Source of the DNA: Cyanobium sp. NIES-981
GTDB lineage: Bacteria > Cyanobacteriota > Cyanobacteriia > PCC-6307 > Cyanobiaceae
DNA length: 64,000 nt
NCBI RefSeq assembly: GCF_900088535.1
Contig: NZ_LT578417.1
Coordinates: forward strand, 806,001 to 870,000
Direction: 5' to 3'
Positions 9,310 to 18,300 of the stretch are shown in pieces. The notes beneath the pieces are model-generated. The model saw only the letters and a list, made by a program, of their open reading frames with translations, was not told the origin of the DNA and ran no database searches. Position 1 is the stretch's first letter. The number at the start of each line of letters is the position of its first letter. The position numbers and the translations under genes were made by a program.

Positions 9310-9680
9310 GCGGCGACCTTCTGCTGCTGCTCACACCGTTGCGCCAGGCCCTGGAGCGGATCGAGCGCAAGGCCAGTCCCCTGCTGGCGAACCCCGGCCT
9401 GTTGGACAGCGAGGAGGGGCAGGATCTGCTCGATGTGATCTGCATGCAGTTCCTGGCAGCTGGCGAGGCCCTGAAGCGTCTGGAGAAGCTCCAACCAGGG
9501 CTGCTGGCAACAACGTTCCCTCACATCGACTGGAAGGGCGCCATGGGCTTCCGCGATGTGATCGCCCACCAGTACTTCGATCTCGACGCGGAGCAGGTGT
9601 TGCTGATCTGCCATGAGGCCTTGCCAGGTGTTCTGGAAGCCATCCGCACGCTGGAAGCCAGCAGCAAGGAGAGCCCCTGA
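9306..9680 (+). CDS. hepT: HepT-type HEPN RNase toxin (DUF86)
   Basis: A 124-residue all-helical HEPN protein. RDVIAHQY (about residues 79-86) is an exact RX4HXY motif, with Arg and His as the RNase active site and Tyr as the AMPylation target. Length and partner match the HepT/MntA type of toxin-antitoxin. It is translated from GTG 9306, overlapping mntA. Its stop (9678-9680) lies just before a duplicated piece of the drmA start (9682-9710), which suggests that hepT was once directly followed by drmA. Role by inference: a guard or addiction module inside the DISARM operon. Confidence 0.88.
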   Translation: MSGDLLLLLTPLRQALERIERKASPLLANPGLLDSEEGQDLLDVICMQFLAAGEALKRLEKLQPGLLATTFPHIDWKGAMGFRDVIAHQYFDLDAEQVLLICHEALPGVLEAIRTLEASSKESP

Positions 9681-9681
9681 G

Positions 9682-9710
9682 CCATGGCCACCTCCGCCGA
9701 GATCCGCCAG
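9682..9710 (+). repeat. 29-bp direct repeat of the drmA start, left copy
   Basis: Begins CCATGGCCACCTCCGCCGAG and ends ATCCGCCAG. It matches 15336-15364, which is the real drmA start, except for one base (C here, T there). It is joined directly to a headless nucleotidyltransferase fragment. The two copies bound the inserted block 9711-15335. Confidence 0.85.
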
Positions 9711-9879
9711 CGATCTCGACCTACTGGTTGACCTCCCAGCGGAGCAGTCCCTGTTGGGGTTGATCAGCCTGCGCCAGGACCTGGAAGACCTGCTGGGCTG
9801 TTCGGTGGACGTGACCGAAGCGGAGAGCCTGCATCCACTGATTCGCACCCAGATCCTGGAGCAGGCCCTGGCCCTCTGA
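9684..9879 (+). pseudogene. Truncated MNT nucleotidyltransferase fused to a drmA start copy
   Basis: The frame that ends at TGA 9877-9879 encodes SDLDLLVDLPAEQSLLGLIS and on to IRTQILEQALAL. This is the C-terminal half of a second MntA-like protein, beginning exactly at the SDLD metal-binding motif. The upstream half with the GS motif is missing and is replaced by the copied drmA 5' end (9684-9710). The ATG at 9684 is in a different frame from the MNT remnant and soon meets a stop, so no functional product is expected. It is probably debris from the event that brought in the Fic/ATPase block. Confidence 0.72.
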
Positions 9880-10231
9880 ACAAGGATCTCCTTGCCACGA
9901 AGAACCTCACTCGCCGCAGCTCTGAGCCCACCTCCCGGTCTCACTCAGACCTGGTTTTCTGGCTGAGCCATGAAACCCTGTCCCGTGTCAATCAGGTTGA
10001 AGGGTGGCGTCAATCAGGTTGACCGGTGAGCGGCACCGGTTTTGCCCCTGCTGCAGGCCTGAACTGCCGATGAGGACTGGATCGTGACCAGGCATGTCGC
10101 GGCGCGTCAATCTGGTTGGTTGCGCGGGGAGATTGCCTCGACAGGTGGGCCAGTTGTCGCGTCGCCGCCCTGGTCTTGGACGTCTGGGCCGCTGATGCCG
10201 GTGATCGTGCCGGTGCTGACGCCCGCGTCAA

Positions 10232-11035
10232 TTACGTTGGCGGGTCGCTGGAATCGCTGGAAACCCTTGCAGCAGCTGCCTTCTGCCGGTAGCTCTCGCC
10301 CTTGATGCCGATGATGTGGCAGTGGTGCACCAGCCGGTCCACCGCTGCCACGGTCATGGAGCCGCTGGGGAAGATGTCGTCCCACTCGCGGAAGGGCTGG
10401 TTGCTGGTCACCAGCAGTGATTTGCGCTCGTAGCGGTGGCAGATCAGCTCGAACAGCACCGAGGTCTCCAGCTCGCTGCGCCGCACGTAGGAGATGTCGT
10501 CGATCACCAGCAGGGCGTAGCGATCGAGCTTCTGCAGCATCGCCGGCAGGTCGTAGGCCGCCTTGGCCTTCTGCAGCAGCTGCACCAGCGTGGTGGCGGG
10601 GAAGAAGCGGCAGACCTGGTCCTGCGCCACCATCGCCATCGTGATGGCAATGGCCAGGTGGGTCTTGCCCACCCCGCTGGGACCGAACAGCAGCAGGTTT
10701 TCCGCCTGCAGCAGCCAGGTGGTCTGCCGCGCCAGGCTCTGGAGCTCCTGCCACTGGCGGGGATCGAGGTGCTGGTGGTCAAAGCCGTCGAGGCCCTTCT
10801 GCCAGGGGAGATGGGCACCGCGCAGCAGCCGCTGCTGACGGGCGGTCTGCCGCTGTTCCAGCTCCTGCTCGCAGAGGGCGTAGAGGAACTGGCCCGGGCT
10901 CCAGCCCTGGGCCTCAGCCTGCTCGGCCAGCGGCTGCCAGTGGCTGCGAAACCGCGCCAGCTTGAGTTGTTTGAGCAGCAGCGGCAGGGCCGCTTCCACC
11001 GCCTGTGAGCGCGGCAGCGGGGACGAGGTGGTCAT
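10232..11035 (-). CDS. istB: IS21 IstB helper ATPase
   Basis: A 267-residue AAA+ ATPase (DnaC-like) that assembles on DNA and recruits the IstA transposase. Walker A is FGPSGVGKTH, Walker B is LLVIDDISY, and sensor 1 is LVTSNQPF. Start ATG 11035 lies within the 3' end of istA and is preceded by CCTCCT-type purine complement on the coding strand (AGGAGG nearby). The protein is identical to the copy at 58040-58843. The reading frame is intact. Confidence 0.92.
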   Translation of the reverse strand: MTTSSPLPRSQAVEAALPLLLKQLKLARFRSHWQPLAEQAEAQGWSPGQFLYALCEQELEQRQTARQQRLLRGAHLPWQKGLDGFDHQHLDPRQWQELQSLARQTTWLLQAENLLLFGPSGVGKTHLAIAITMAMVAQDQVCRFFPATTLVQLLQKAKAAYDLPAMLQKLDRYALLVIDDISYVRRSELETSVLFELICHRYERKSLLVTSNQPFREWDDIFPSGSMTVAAVDRLVHHCHIIGIKGESYRQKAAAARVSSDSSDPPT

Positions 11036-12509
11036 AGGAGGCCAGCAGGTGTTGGGGAATGACGGGATCGGGGAGGCTCGGGCAGCGGGGCGGCACGCGA
11101 AAGCGCTGCTGCAGAGCCGAGAGGGACAGGGACTGGCGGCGCTGGGCCTGCTCCAGGAAGGCGAGCACCAACTCAAACGAGGCCACCCGCACCGCCACAT
11201 ACAGGGCCTCCGCCATCAGCCGGGCCGCACCGTCACGCTCACCGCCGGCCAGCAACTGCTGCCAGAACTCCCACCAGCGCTGATCCGGGAACAGGTGGCG
11301 CTGGTAGCGGCAATGGAGCAGGGCCCGGGGCTTGGCCCGCAGGCCATCGATCAGGTGCTCCAGATCGATGCACCAGGCCCGCTTCTCACCTGCGGCGCCA
11401 TAGGCGCGCGGGAGCTGGCAGACCCAGCCGCTGCCCAGGAACACCACCAGCCGGTCGTGGTGCAGCCGCACCGTGACCTGACGGCCGATCAGGGTGGGCG
11501 GCACCGAGTAGATCACCTGCCTCACCTCGATCGTGCTGGTGCTCCGCACCCGCACCGTGAGCCGCTCGTAGTCGGCAAAGCGGAACGCCGGCAGAGGGGC
11601 CAGATGCTCCAGCTCCTGCTCGTAGCGCCGTTGCCGGGGGGCGTTGAGGGCGCTGAACACCTCAGCGAGAAGCTCGCCGTATTCGGCCGGCTCCTCGAAA
11701 TCACAGCTGCCGCGCAGGATCAGCTTCTGCTCCAGCCGCCGTTTCACATGGCCGTTGGGTCCCTCGACGATGCCGTTCTCGTGGGCCACACCCCGGTTGT
11801 TGCGGCTGGGGGACAGGCCGTAGTGGGCACACAGGGCCTGGTAGCGGGGGGTGATGTCGAGGGCGTAGCTGCCATCCCGGTTGCGGCTGGCGGCCGAGAG
11901 CCGATCGGTGCGCAGCTCTCTGGGCACCCCACCGCAGGCGGCCAGGGCGTTCTGCAGACCCTCGGAGAGGGCCACGAAACTCTCTCCGCCGTGGACGATC
12001 TGCCCGTAGGCCCAGCCGCTCCAGGCCAGGCGGTAGTGAAAGAGAAGGTGGGGGAACGGTTGTCCGCGCAGGGTGATCGCCACCCGTTTCACCCGGGTGA
12101 AGTCGCAGAAGCCGATCTCGCCGGGCTGGTAGGCCAGCGGGAACATCACCTCCGGCGCCGGGCCATGCAGTGCCTTCCACTGCTGTACCCGCCGCTGCAG
12201 GGTGCGTTTCACCGAACTCCAGTCCTGATCAGGCTTTTGCTCCTGCAGGTGCTCCAGCAGGGTGGTGGGCGTGAGCGCTGGATGGCGCTCCAGCAGCGGC
12301 AGTAAGAGTGGTTCCCAGACCTCCGCCAATGGATCGGGTCGGCGCCTGGTGCGGGGCTTGGCGGCTTTGGGTTGGAGGCGGCCTGCATCAATGCGGTGGG
12401 CACTGCTCACCGAGATGCCCGCCGCTGCGGCAGCCACCTCCTGGCGGCTGCCGGCTCGTCGTTTGGACATGTACAGCGCAATCTGTTGAGCGGTGAGGGG
12501 AGCAGGCAT
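10914..12509 (-). CDS. istA: IS21 IstA transposase
   Basis: About 531 residues from ATG 12509 ([18 protein letters not shown]). An N-terminal HTH region is followed by an RNase H-like DDE domain (GEIGFCDFTRV at the first Asp, RTDRLSA at the second, HENGIVEGPNG at the Glu) and a C-terminal beta-barrel region typical of IstA. Its 3' end overlaps istB by about 120 bp. A slightly longer start ([11 protein letters not shown]) is possible. Intact, unlike copy B, in which the first 14 codons are separated by another IS. Confidence 0.92.
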   Translation of the reverse strand: MPAPLTAQQIALYMSKRRAGSRQEVAAAAAGISVSSAHRIDAGRLQPKAAKPRTRRRPDPLAEVWEPLLLPLLERHPALTPTTLLEHLQEQKPDQDWSSVKRTLQRRVQQWKALHGPAPEVMFPLAYQPGEIGFCDFTRVKRVAITLRGQPFPHLLFHYRLAWSGWAYGQIVHGGESFVALSEGLQNALAACGGVPRELRTDRLSAASRNRDGSYALDITPRYQALCAHYGLSPSRNNRGVAHENGIVEGPNGHVKRRLEQKLILRGSCDFEEPAEYGELLAEVFSALNAPRQRRYEQELEHLAPLPAFRFADYERLTVRVRSTSTIEVRQVIYSVPPTLIGRQVTVRLHHDRLVVFLGSGWVCQLPRAYGAAGEKRAWCIDLEHLIDGLRAKPRALLHCRYQRHLFPDQRWWEFWQQLLAGGERDGAARLMAEALYVAVRVASFELVLAFLEQAQRRQSLSLSALQQRFRVPPRCPSLPDPVIPQHLLASYDHLVPAAALTGGGSGPAAAAQTTQAGAVSQPLAAAGRAG

Positions 12510-12632
12510 GGCCCGGTGCCCTGCGCATGGCAACCGGATTCAGCAGACCCCCTCAGAAGCGGTCAACCAGATCGGCGCGACCCCTCAACCAGATTGTCGC
12601 CGGACAAAACCCCGTCAACGTCTTCCGCCAGC

Positions 12633-13958
12633 TCAGCCCGGCAGCCGTGCCGCCAGATCCTCCGGCACCCGGAAGACTTCGCGACGCCCATCCTTGCCCG
12701 CGATCAGCAGCCCACGCGCAGCCAGCTTCTGCAGATCGCTGCGAGCGGTCTGATGGCTCACCCCATGGCTGTTCTGGTGCGAGAGCACCGTGTAGCGAAA
12801 CCCGGAATGCCGCAGGGCATGACGCAGCAGCGCCAGCTGGCGGTGATTGAGGCCAGCGATCCCCTCCAGCCGCTGCTGCAGGGCCCCCACCTCGCCGGCC
12901 TTGCGCTCCAGGTAGGCATGCAGGCTGGCGATGGCCTGCTGGATCACCTTCACCTGGGCCAGCAGGAAGTAGGTGAGATCGTTGTCGTCGCTCTCACTGA
13001 GCAGGAATGAGCGCTCGTACTGCCCCCGGGCCTTGTTGATCACGGACGAGATCGAGATGAACTCGAACAGCCAGTAGCCCTGATGCAGCATCGCCCAGTA
13101 GAAGAGCGCCCGGGCTGTGCGGCCGTTGCCATCGCAGAAGGGGTGGTCGTAGGCCAGCCAGAAGTGCAGGGCAATCGCCCGCACCACCGGGTGGATGAAC
13201 ACCTTGGGGGTCTCGCCATTGGCAAAGCGGCACAGCTCCTCCAGCCGCCCGGGCAGTTCCTCCGCTGGTGGCGGCACGTGGAACACGGTGCCTTTGGCGC
13301 CATCCACCACCACCTCCTTGCCGGCTGGGCGCAGGCGGCCAGCATCGGCCAGGTCATCCAGGGTGCCTTCGCTCACGAGCCTGTGCAGCTCCCGCACCAG
13401 CTGCGGCGTCAGCGCTTGCTTGCTCACCTCCTGGATGCGCTGCATCGTGAGGAAGTTGTTGAGGATCATCCGCTCGGAACGATCGCGCGGTGGCCGGCGG
13501 CTGCGGATCATCGCCTTGGCCACATCCCGCGTGGTGGAAGCGCCCTCCATCTGCGAGGAGGTGATCGCCTCCTCCATCAGTGAGCTCAGCAGATAGCGAT
13601 CCCGCGTCGACCGGGTGGTGACGGCCTCGGGCGCCATCACGCTCGCCCCGGCCTGCATATCGATCTGGTGCAGCGCCTGCTGAAGCACAAGCGGCTGCGA
13701 GAACCAGAAGGCCTGGCCGTCAGCGGCCAGCAGTGGCAGGGGTGTGGGCCGCCTGGAGAGTTTCTCCGCCAGCCACCACTGCTCATGGCTCAGCCCCTCA
13801 GGCGGGGTGCGATAGCGCAGCTCATCCCAGTGGAGGTAGCGATCACCACTGGCTTCGCCTGCGAGACCGGCGAGCAGCCGCAGCGTCTCCCGTAGGTCGC
13901 CGCAGTGCTTCAGCAGCTCCTTGAGGGGAGGGGGCTTGCGGGGCAGCCGGGTGGGCAA
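12633..13958 (-). CDS. fic: Fic-family AMPylator (class II, N-terminal inhibitory helix)
   Basis: A 441-residue protein with the canonical Fic catalytic motif HPFCDGNGRTAR (about residue 271), which transfers AMP from ATP to a target hydroxyl. An inhibitory motif S-x3-E-G (SSQMEG, about residue 134) lies before the Fic core, as in class II self-inhibited Fic proteins. A winged-helix-like C-terminal region (about 365-435, with HQTARSDLQKLAARGLL) suggests DNA binding or autoregulation. The gene runs opposite to DISARM within the inserted block, with its stop 27 bp from the IS21 copy A end. Targets are unknown. It could be a stand-alone stress toxin or a defence accessory. Confidence 0.88.
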   Translation of the reverse strand: MPTRLPRKPPPLKELLKHCGDLRETLRLLAGLAGEASGDRYLHWDELRYRTPPEGLSHEQWWLAEKLSRRPTPLPLLAADGQAFWFSQPLVLQQALHQIDMQAGASVMAPEAVTTRSTRDRYLLSSLMEEAITSSQMEGASTTRDVAKAMIRSRRPPRDRSERMILNNFLTMQRIQEVSKQALTPQLVRELHRLVSEGTLDDLADAGRLRPAGKEVVVDGAKGTVFHVPPPAEELPGRLEELCRFANGETPKVFIHPVVRAIALHFWLAYDHPFCDGNGRTARALFYWAMLHQGYWLFEFISISSVINKARGQYERSFLLSESDDNDLTYFLLAQVKVIQQAIASLHAYLERKAGEVGALQQRLEGIAGLNHRQLALLRHALRHSGFRYTVLSHQNSHGVSHQTARSDLQKLAARGLLIAGKDGRREVFRVPEDLAARLPG

Positions 13959-14089
13959 GGGCTGATGAACTTCAAACTTGCTTCAAATTAGAAGATGGCT
14001 TGACGTTGTGTTCGGGGCGTGGGCGGGCCTTTGTCGACTGGCGGACTCTCCGGAGGCTGGTGCAGCCGCCATGCCTTCGCAATCCAGGA

Positions 14090-15244
14090 TCAGCGCTGCC
14101 GCTCCCTCCAGATCTCCTGCACAAAGGGATCGGCAACCCCGTAGAGGCCATGGCCCAGCCGCATCAGCACATTGTCTCCAAGGAGTTCGTTCACCACCGG
14201 TTGGATCTCCTCCACCCGCACCTCCCGGCCGATCGCCTCGCCGTAGGCCGCGGCCGCTTCGGCTGAGAACAGACCCCTGGCTGGGCCCTCCTCCCGGGCC
14301 ACCCGCTCAAAGATCGCCATGGCCAACCCGCCGAGCTGTTCCACCTTCTGCAACTCCAGGTCTGCGGCGGAGCCGCGCAGGGTGGCGGCAATCACCGGCA
14401 ACAGCTCATCCGGCTCCAAGTCCGAGTCACCACGGCTGCTGAGCTGAAGTTGCTGCAGGGCACGCAGAAACTCCTCAGGCCGATGGCCCAGGGTCTGGAA
14501 GGCCTTCCAAGCCGTCTCCTCCGATGGCAGGGCCTGCACAGCGTCGTCTTGCAACCGCTGCAGCACATGGCGCACATAGTCCTGATCCAGAACGGGGTAA
14601 GGCAGCGAGGTGGCCCCGGCGAACGCCTGGTTGCGTCGTGCGGTCAGTTCACCCACAAGGGCTCGATGCGAGCCGGTGCCGAGAAACAGGAAGTGGCCTG
14701 GCGTCTCCGGTCTGGGGTTGATGGCGTCTCGGGCGGCTTTGAGGGCCAGCAACAGCTGATTGCCCTCCTCGGTTGTGATCGCCTGCTGCACCTCATCCAC
14801 GATCAGCACCACATCACCCTTGGCCTGATCCACCACCTCCGTGAGCGCCTGAGCCAGGCTGGCGCCACCGGGCTCTCCCAGCTGCTCCAACTGGAACCCA
14901 AAGCGAAAGCCCATTCCGCCAAGCTCAAGCCCCCTGAGCCGTCGCAACCGGGCCAGCGGCGCCGAGGCCGGAGTCGCCAGCTCCTTCAGCACGCGGCGGA
15001 CGGCGGCATAAACCAGCGCGGCTGGGCTGGCCTTGATGTCACTCCACAGGTCCACGTAGATCACCACCGCACCCTGAGCTTCCAGTTCCGGCACAAGGTC
15101 GGTGCGCAGGAAGGTGGTTTTCCCCGTGCGGCGCAGCCCTGAGAGAAACAGGCCTGAGCGCAGGCCCTCGTCGAGAACTCCAGGGCGCAGCAGCCGGCCC
15201 GCCAGCTCGGAGGCCAGAGCGGGACGGCGGAAGACGGCGGCCAT
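14090..15244 (-). CDS. AAA/STAND-like ATP-binding protein
   Basis: A 384-residue P-loop ATPase with Walker A GLRRTGKTT (about residue 36) and Walker B VVLIVDEVQ (about residue 145), followed by a sensor-like FLGTGSHRAL and a C-terminal winged-helix-like region. The layout matches the archaeal-type ATPase/ORC-like family often annotated only as ATP-binding protein, many of which sit in mobile or defence contexts. It is divergent from drmA, 93 bp away, across a perfect palindrome. Together with fic it forms the minus-strand cargo of the block. Its substrate and partner are unknown. Confidence 0.72.
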   Translation of the reverse strand: MAAVFRRPALASELAGRLLRPGVLDEGLRSGLFLSGLRRTGKTTFLRTDLVPELEAQGAVVIYVDLWSDIKASPAALVYAAVRRVLKELATPASAPLARLRRLRGLELGGMGFRFGFQLEQLGEPGGASLAQALTEVVDQAKGDVVLIVDEVQQAITTEEGNQLLLALKAARDAINPRPETPGHFLFLGTGSHRALVGELTARRNQAFAGATSLPYPVLDQDYVRHVLQRLQDDAVQALPSEETAWKAFQTLGHRPEEFLRALQQLQLSSRGDSDLEPDELLPVIAATLRGSAADLELQKVEQLGGLAMAIFERVAREEGPARGLFSAEAAAAYGEAIGREVRVEEIQPVVNELLGDNVLMRLGHGLYGVADPFVQEIWRERQR

Positions 15245-15274
15245 GGCTTAGGGGGAACTACGGCAGCTCACTAA

Positions 15275-15291
15275 TTATGGCTGAGCCATAA
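15275..15291. promoter_or_regulatory. Palindromic operator candidate between ATPase gene and drmA
   Basis: TTATGGCTGAGCCATAA consists of two perfect 8-bp arms around one base and lies in the divergent 93-bp gap. A related TGGCTGAGCCA core occurs at about 9960-9970, just before IS21 copy A. It may bind a repressor controlling the ATPase gene and/or drmA. No protein is assigned. Confidence 0.5.
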
Positions 15292-15335
15292 ATGCCCATA
15301 AGCTGCCCCCGGTGCATGGGGCCACCACAATGCCC

Positions 15336-15364
15336 CCATGGCCACCTCCGCCGAGATCCGTCAG
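15336..15364 (+). repeat. 29-bp direct repeat at the drmA start, right copy
   Basis: The first 9 codons of drmA plus two upstream bases. It differs from 9682-9710 at a single base. See the left copy. Confidence 0.85.
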
Positions 15365-18300
15365 CAGCTGGTCGCCGCCCTGCGCAGCGATCTGATCGGC
15401 CCCGGCTGGCAGGACGTGGCCCGGCGCCATGAACAGCTCAGCCAGCCCCCGTCGGTCTGGTACACCACGGGCTTTTTGGTGCCGCATAAGTTCCAACAGG
15501 AAGCGGGACGGCCACCCGAGCCGGGAGAGGACTCCAACGCCGATCAGGCGGGAGAGGAACCCAGCAATGACGCCTCCATTCGGCTGGAGAAGAAGGAGCC
15601 CGACGAAGACGCAAACGACTCGCTGGCCCAGGCCAACAAGCGCCGCACCTGGTTCCCGTCGTCCCTGGGAATGAGCTTCATCCTGGAGCGGGGCTCCACC
15701 CTGGAGGCCACCGTGAGCTGGGGCGACTACACCCCGCCCGCCGACGGAGAAGAGCCCAGGCACTGGCTGCGCACGCCTCAACGGGTGCAGCACAGCTTCG
15801 TGATCGCCGGCCCCGGCAGCAGCTACGACATCCCTCTGGAGGCCAACCCCGAAGGCCTGTGCCTGCGCTGGATTGCCCGGACAGCCCCGAAGAAACTCGG
15901 CTATCCCAGCGATCAGCTCTCGGTGTCGCTGTTTCTGCTGAACAAGCGCGAGCCGCCCAGGGCCAACCAGATTCGCTACCGCGATCCCTTCACGGCTTTC
16001 CAGGCTGAGCTGAGCCTCCATTGCCCCCAGGGCTTCCCGCCGCGCCGGGACGCGCTGCAGAGCGCTGCCAACCAGGACAGCGATGAAGCGCTCGCGGCCC
16101 TGCAGTATCGACGCGACTTCTGTTTTGCCAGCGGTCACAACGTGGCCGTGATCGCCGCTGGTATCCACGAGGATCGGCCGGATCGCGCCTTCACACTCAC
16201 CACCACCTGGCTGCCCACGGCCGAGGTGATGCGCGTGTTGCCGGAACCGCCGGCGACGGCCGCCAACGTGCCGATGGGAATGGAGGCTCTGGCGGATCTG
16301 GCCCAGAGCGAGCAGATCATCGCCAAGCTCCTGCCGATGGTGACGGCCTACCGGGGCTGGATCACCCAGCAACCCAAGCACCCCATCAGCGAGAAGGATC
16401 AGAACGACACGGCCAAGCAGCTGCGCGCCCAGGCCCAGGACTGTGCCGATCGTATCGAGGCCGGCATCCGTTTGCTCGCCGATCCGCTGGTGCGCGAAGC
16501 CTTCCGCACCATGAACCTGGTGATGGCCCGGGCCCAGCGCCAGCGCTCGGCCTTCAGCGCCAGGGTGCCACCGGAGCGGATCGGCAAGCAGCCCGGCACC
16601 CGCACGCCCGGCTGGCGGTTCTTCCAGCTGGCGTTCGTGTTGATGAACCTGCCGGGTCTGGCCCAGCCCGATACCGAACGCGGCCGGCTGGATCGCGAGA
16701 CGGTAGAGCTGCTGTTCTTCCCCACTGGTGGCGGCAAGACCGAGGCCTATCTGGGCCTGGCGGCCTTCACGCTGGTGCACCGGCGCCTGGCCCATCCCGG
16801 CATCGAATCGGCGGGTGTCACCGTGCTGATGCGCTACACCCTGCGCCTGCTCACCCTCGATCAGCTGGGCCGCGCCGCCACCTTGATCTGCGCCCTGGAG
16901 CTGGAGCGCCTCAAGCGGGCCGAGGCCGGCGATCGCTTCCTGCTGGGGGAGTGGCCGTTCGAGATCGGCATGTGGGTGGGCAAGGCCGCCACCCCCAACA
17001 AGCTCGGCGGGCCTGGCGATTCCGATGACAAGTGCACCCACGCGGTGCTGAACCGCTGGACAAAGCGGGGCGGCGAGAGACCCATCCCGATCGAAACCTG
17101 CCCCTGGTGCAATCGGCCCTTGCGGCCGGAAGGCTTCAAGCTCCTTCCCCCCAAGAAGCCTGATCGGCTGGAGATCTACTGCCGAGAGCCGATCGTTCCT
17201 GAGGATCGCCAGGAGTTCACCCACATGGGCCCCTGCCCCTTCCACAAGGATGTGCCGCTGCCGGTGCTCGCCGTAGATGAGCAGATCTATCGGCGGTTGC
17301 CCTGCTTCCTGATCGCCACAATCGACAAGTTCGCCGCCCTGCCCTGGTTGGGGAAGACCTCGGCCCTGTTCGGCAACGTGAGCCACTACCAGTTACCCAC
17401 AGGGGGAGCAGTAGCGGGCTTCTGGGGCCCGGCCGAGAAGGCCATGGGCCTGACGATCCCCCACGGCCGGCTGCTGCCGCCTGAGCTGGTGATTCAGGAC
17501 GAGCTGCACCTGATCAGCGGCCCCCTTGGCACCTTGGCCGGCCTCTACGAGGCGGTGATCGAACGGTTGATGCGGCCCACGTCCGAGTCGCCACCGCCCA
17601 AGATCATTGCCTCCACCGCCACGGTGCGCCGGGCGGAAGCCCAGATCCGGGCCCTGTTCGGCCGTGGCCAGGCCCGGGTGTTCCCGCCGCCTGGTCCTGA
17701 GCGGGGCGACAACTTCTTCTCCCGCACGGAGCCAGACCCCAACCAGGCCCGCCTCTATGTGGGCCTTTCCGCGCCGGGCCGCAACCTCAAGGGTGTGCTG
17801 CTGCGCAGCTACCTCGGCCTGATGGCCGCGGCCCAGAAGGCCTGGGATGACCACAAGGGCATGGGAGCCAGGAACCCGGCGGATCCCTACATGACGCTGC
17901 TGGGCTACTTCTCCAACCTCAAGGAGCTGGGGGTCACCCGCAGCATCCTCGAGGACGAACTCGGCGCCCAGCTGGAGGCATTCGCCAGCAACCGGGCCCT
18001 GCCGATGGAGGGCGTCGACAACCCCTTTGCCAGCCGCAGCCGGCCCGCCATGCCCGAGGAGCTCACCTCGCGGGTGAGCACAGCACAGATCAGTGCCACC
18101 AAGGATCGCCTCTCCAAGCCCTACGTCGACAAGGAACGCCTGGATGTGGCCCTGGCCACCAGCATGATCTCGGTGGGCCTCGACATCTCCCGGCTGGGGT
18201 TGATGGTGGTGCTCAACCAGCCCAAGACGGCCGCCGAGTACATCCAGGCCACCAGCCGGGTGGGCCGGCAACTGAGCGGGAATCCTGAGGAGAACAAGCC

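Larger units (their letters stand above)
9979..12606 (-). mobile_element. IS21-family element, copy A (complete)
   Basis: A 2628-bp element with termini TGTCC...GGACA and internal end repeats such as CAATCAGGTTGA. It carries istA and istB on the minus strand. Flanking AAACCC at 9973-9978 and 12607-12612 is a 6-bp target duplication. After removal of the nested IS, copy B at 54748-59096 has the same length and the same proteins, in the opposite orientation. It separates the MNT fragment from fic. Confidence 0.93.

Noticed and set aside
11000-12305. Large open frame antisense to istA (also in copy B)
   Set aside because: A shadow of the GC-rich transposase gene. It is present in both IS21 copies only because the DNA is the same.
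15275-17386. 703-codon open frame antisense to drmA
   Set aside because: It has no recognisable motif, a Gly/Gln/His-rich composition typical of shadow frames, and drmA on the other strand has clear helicase motifs.
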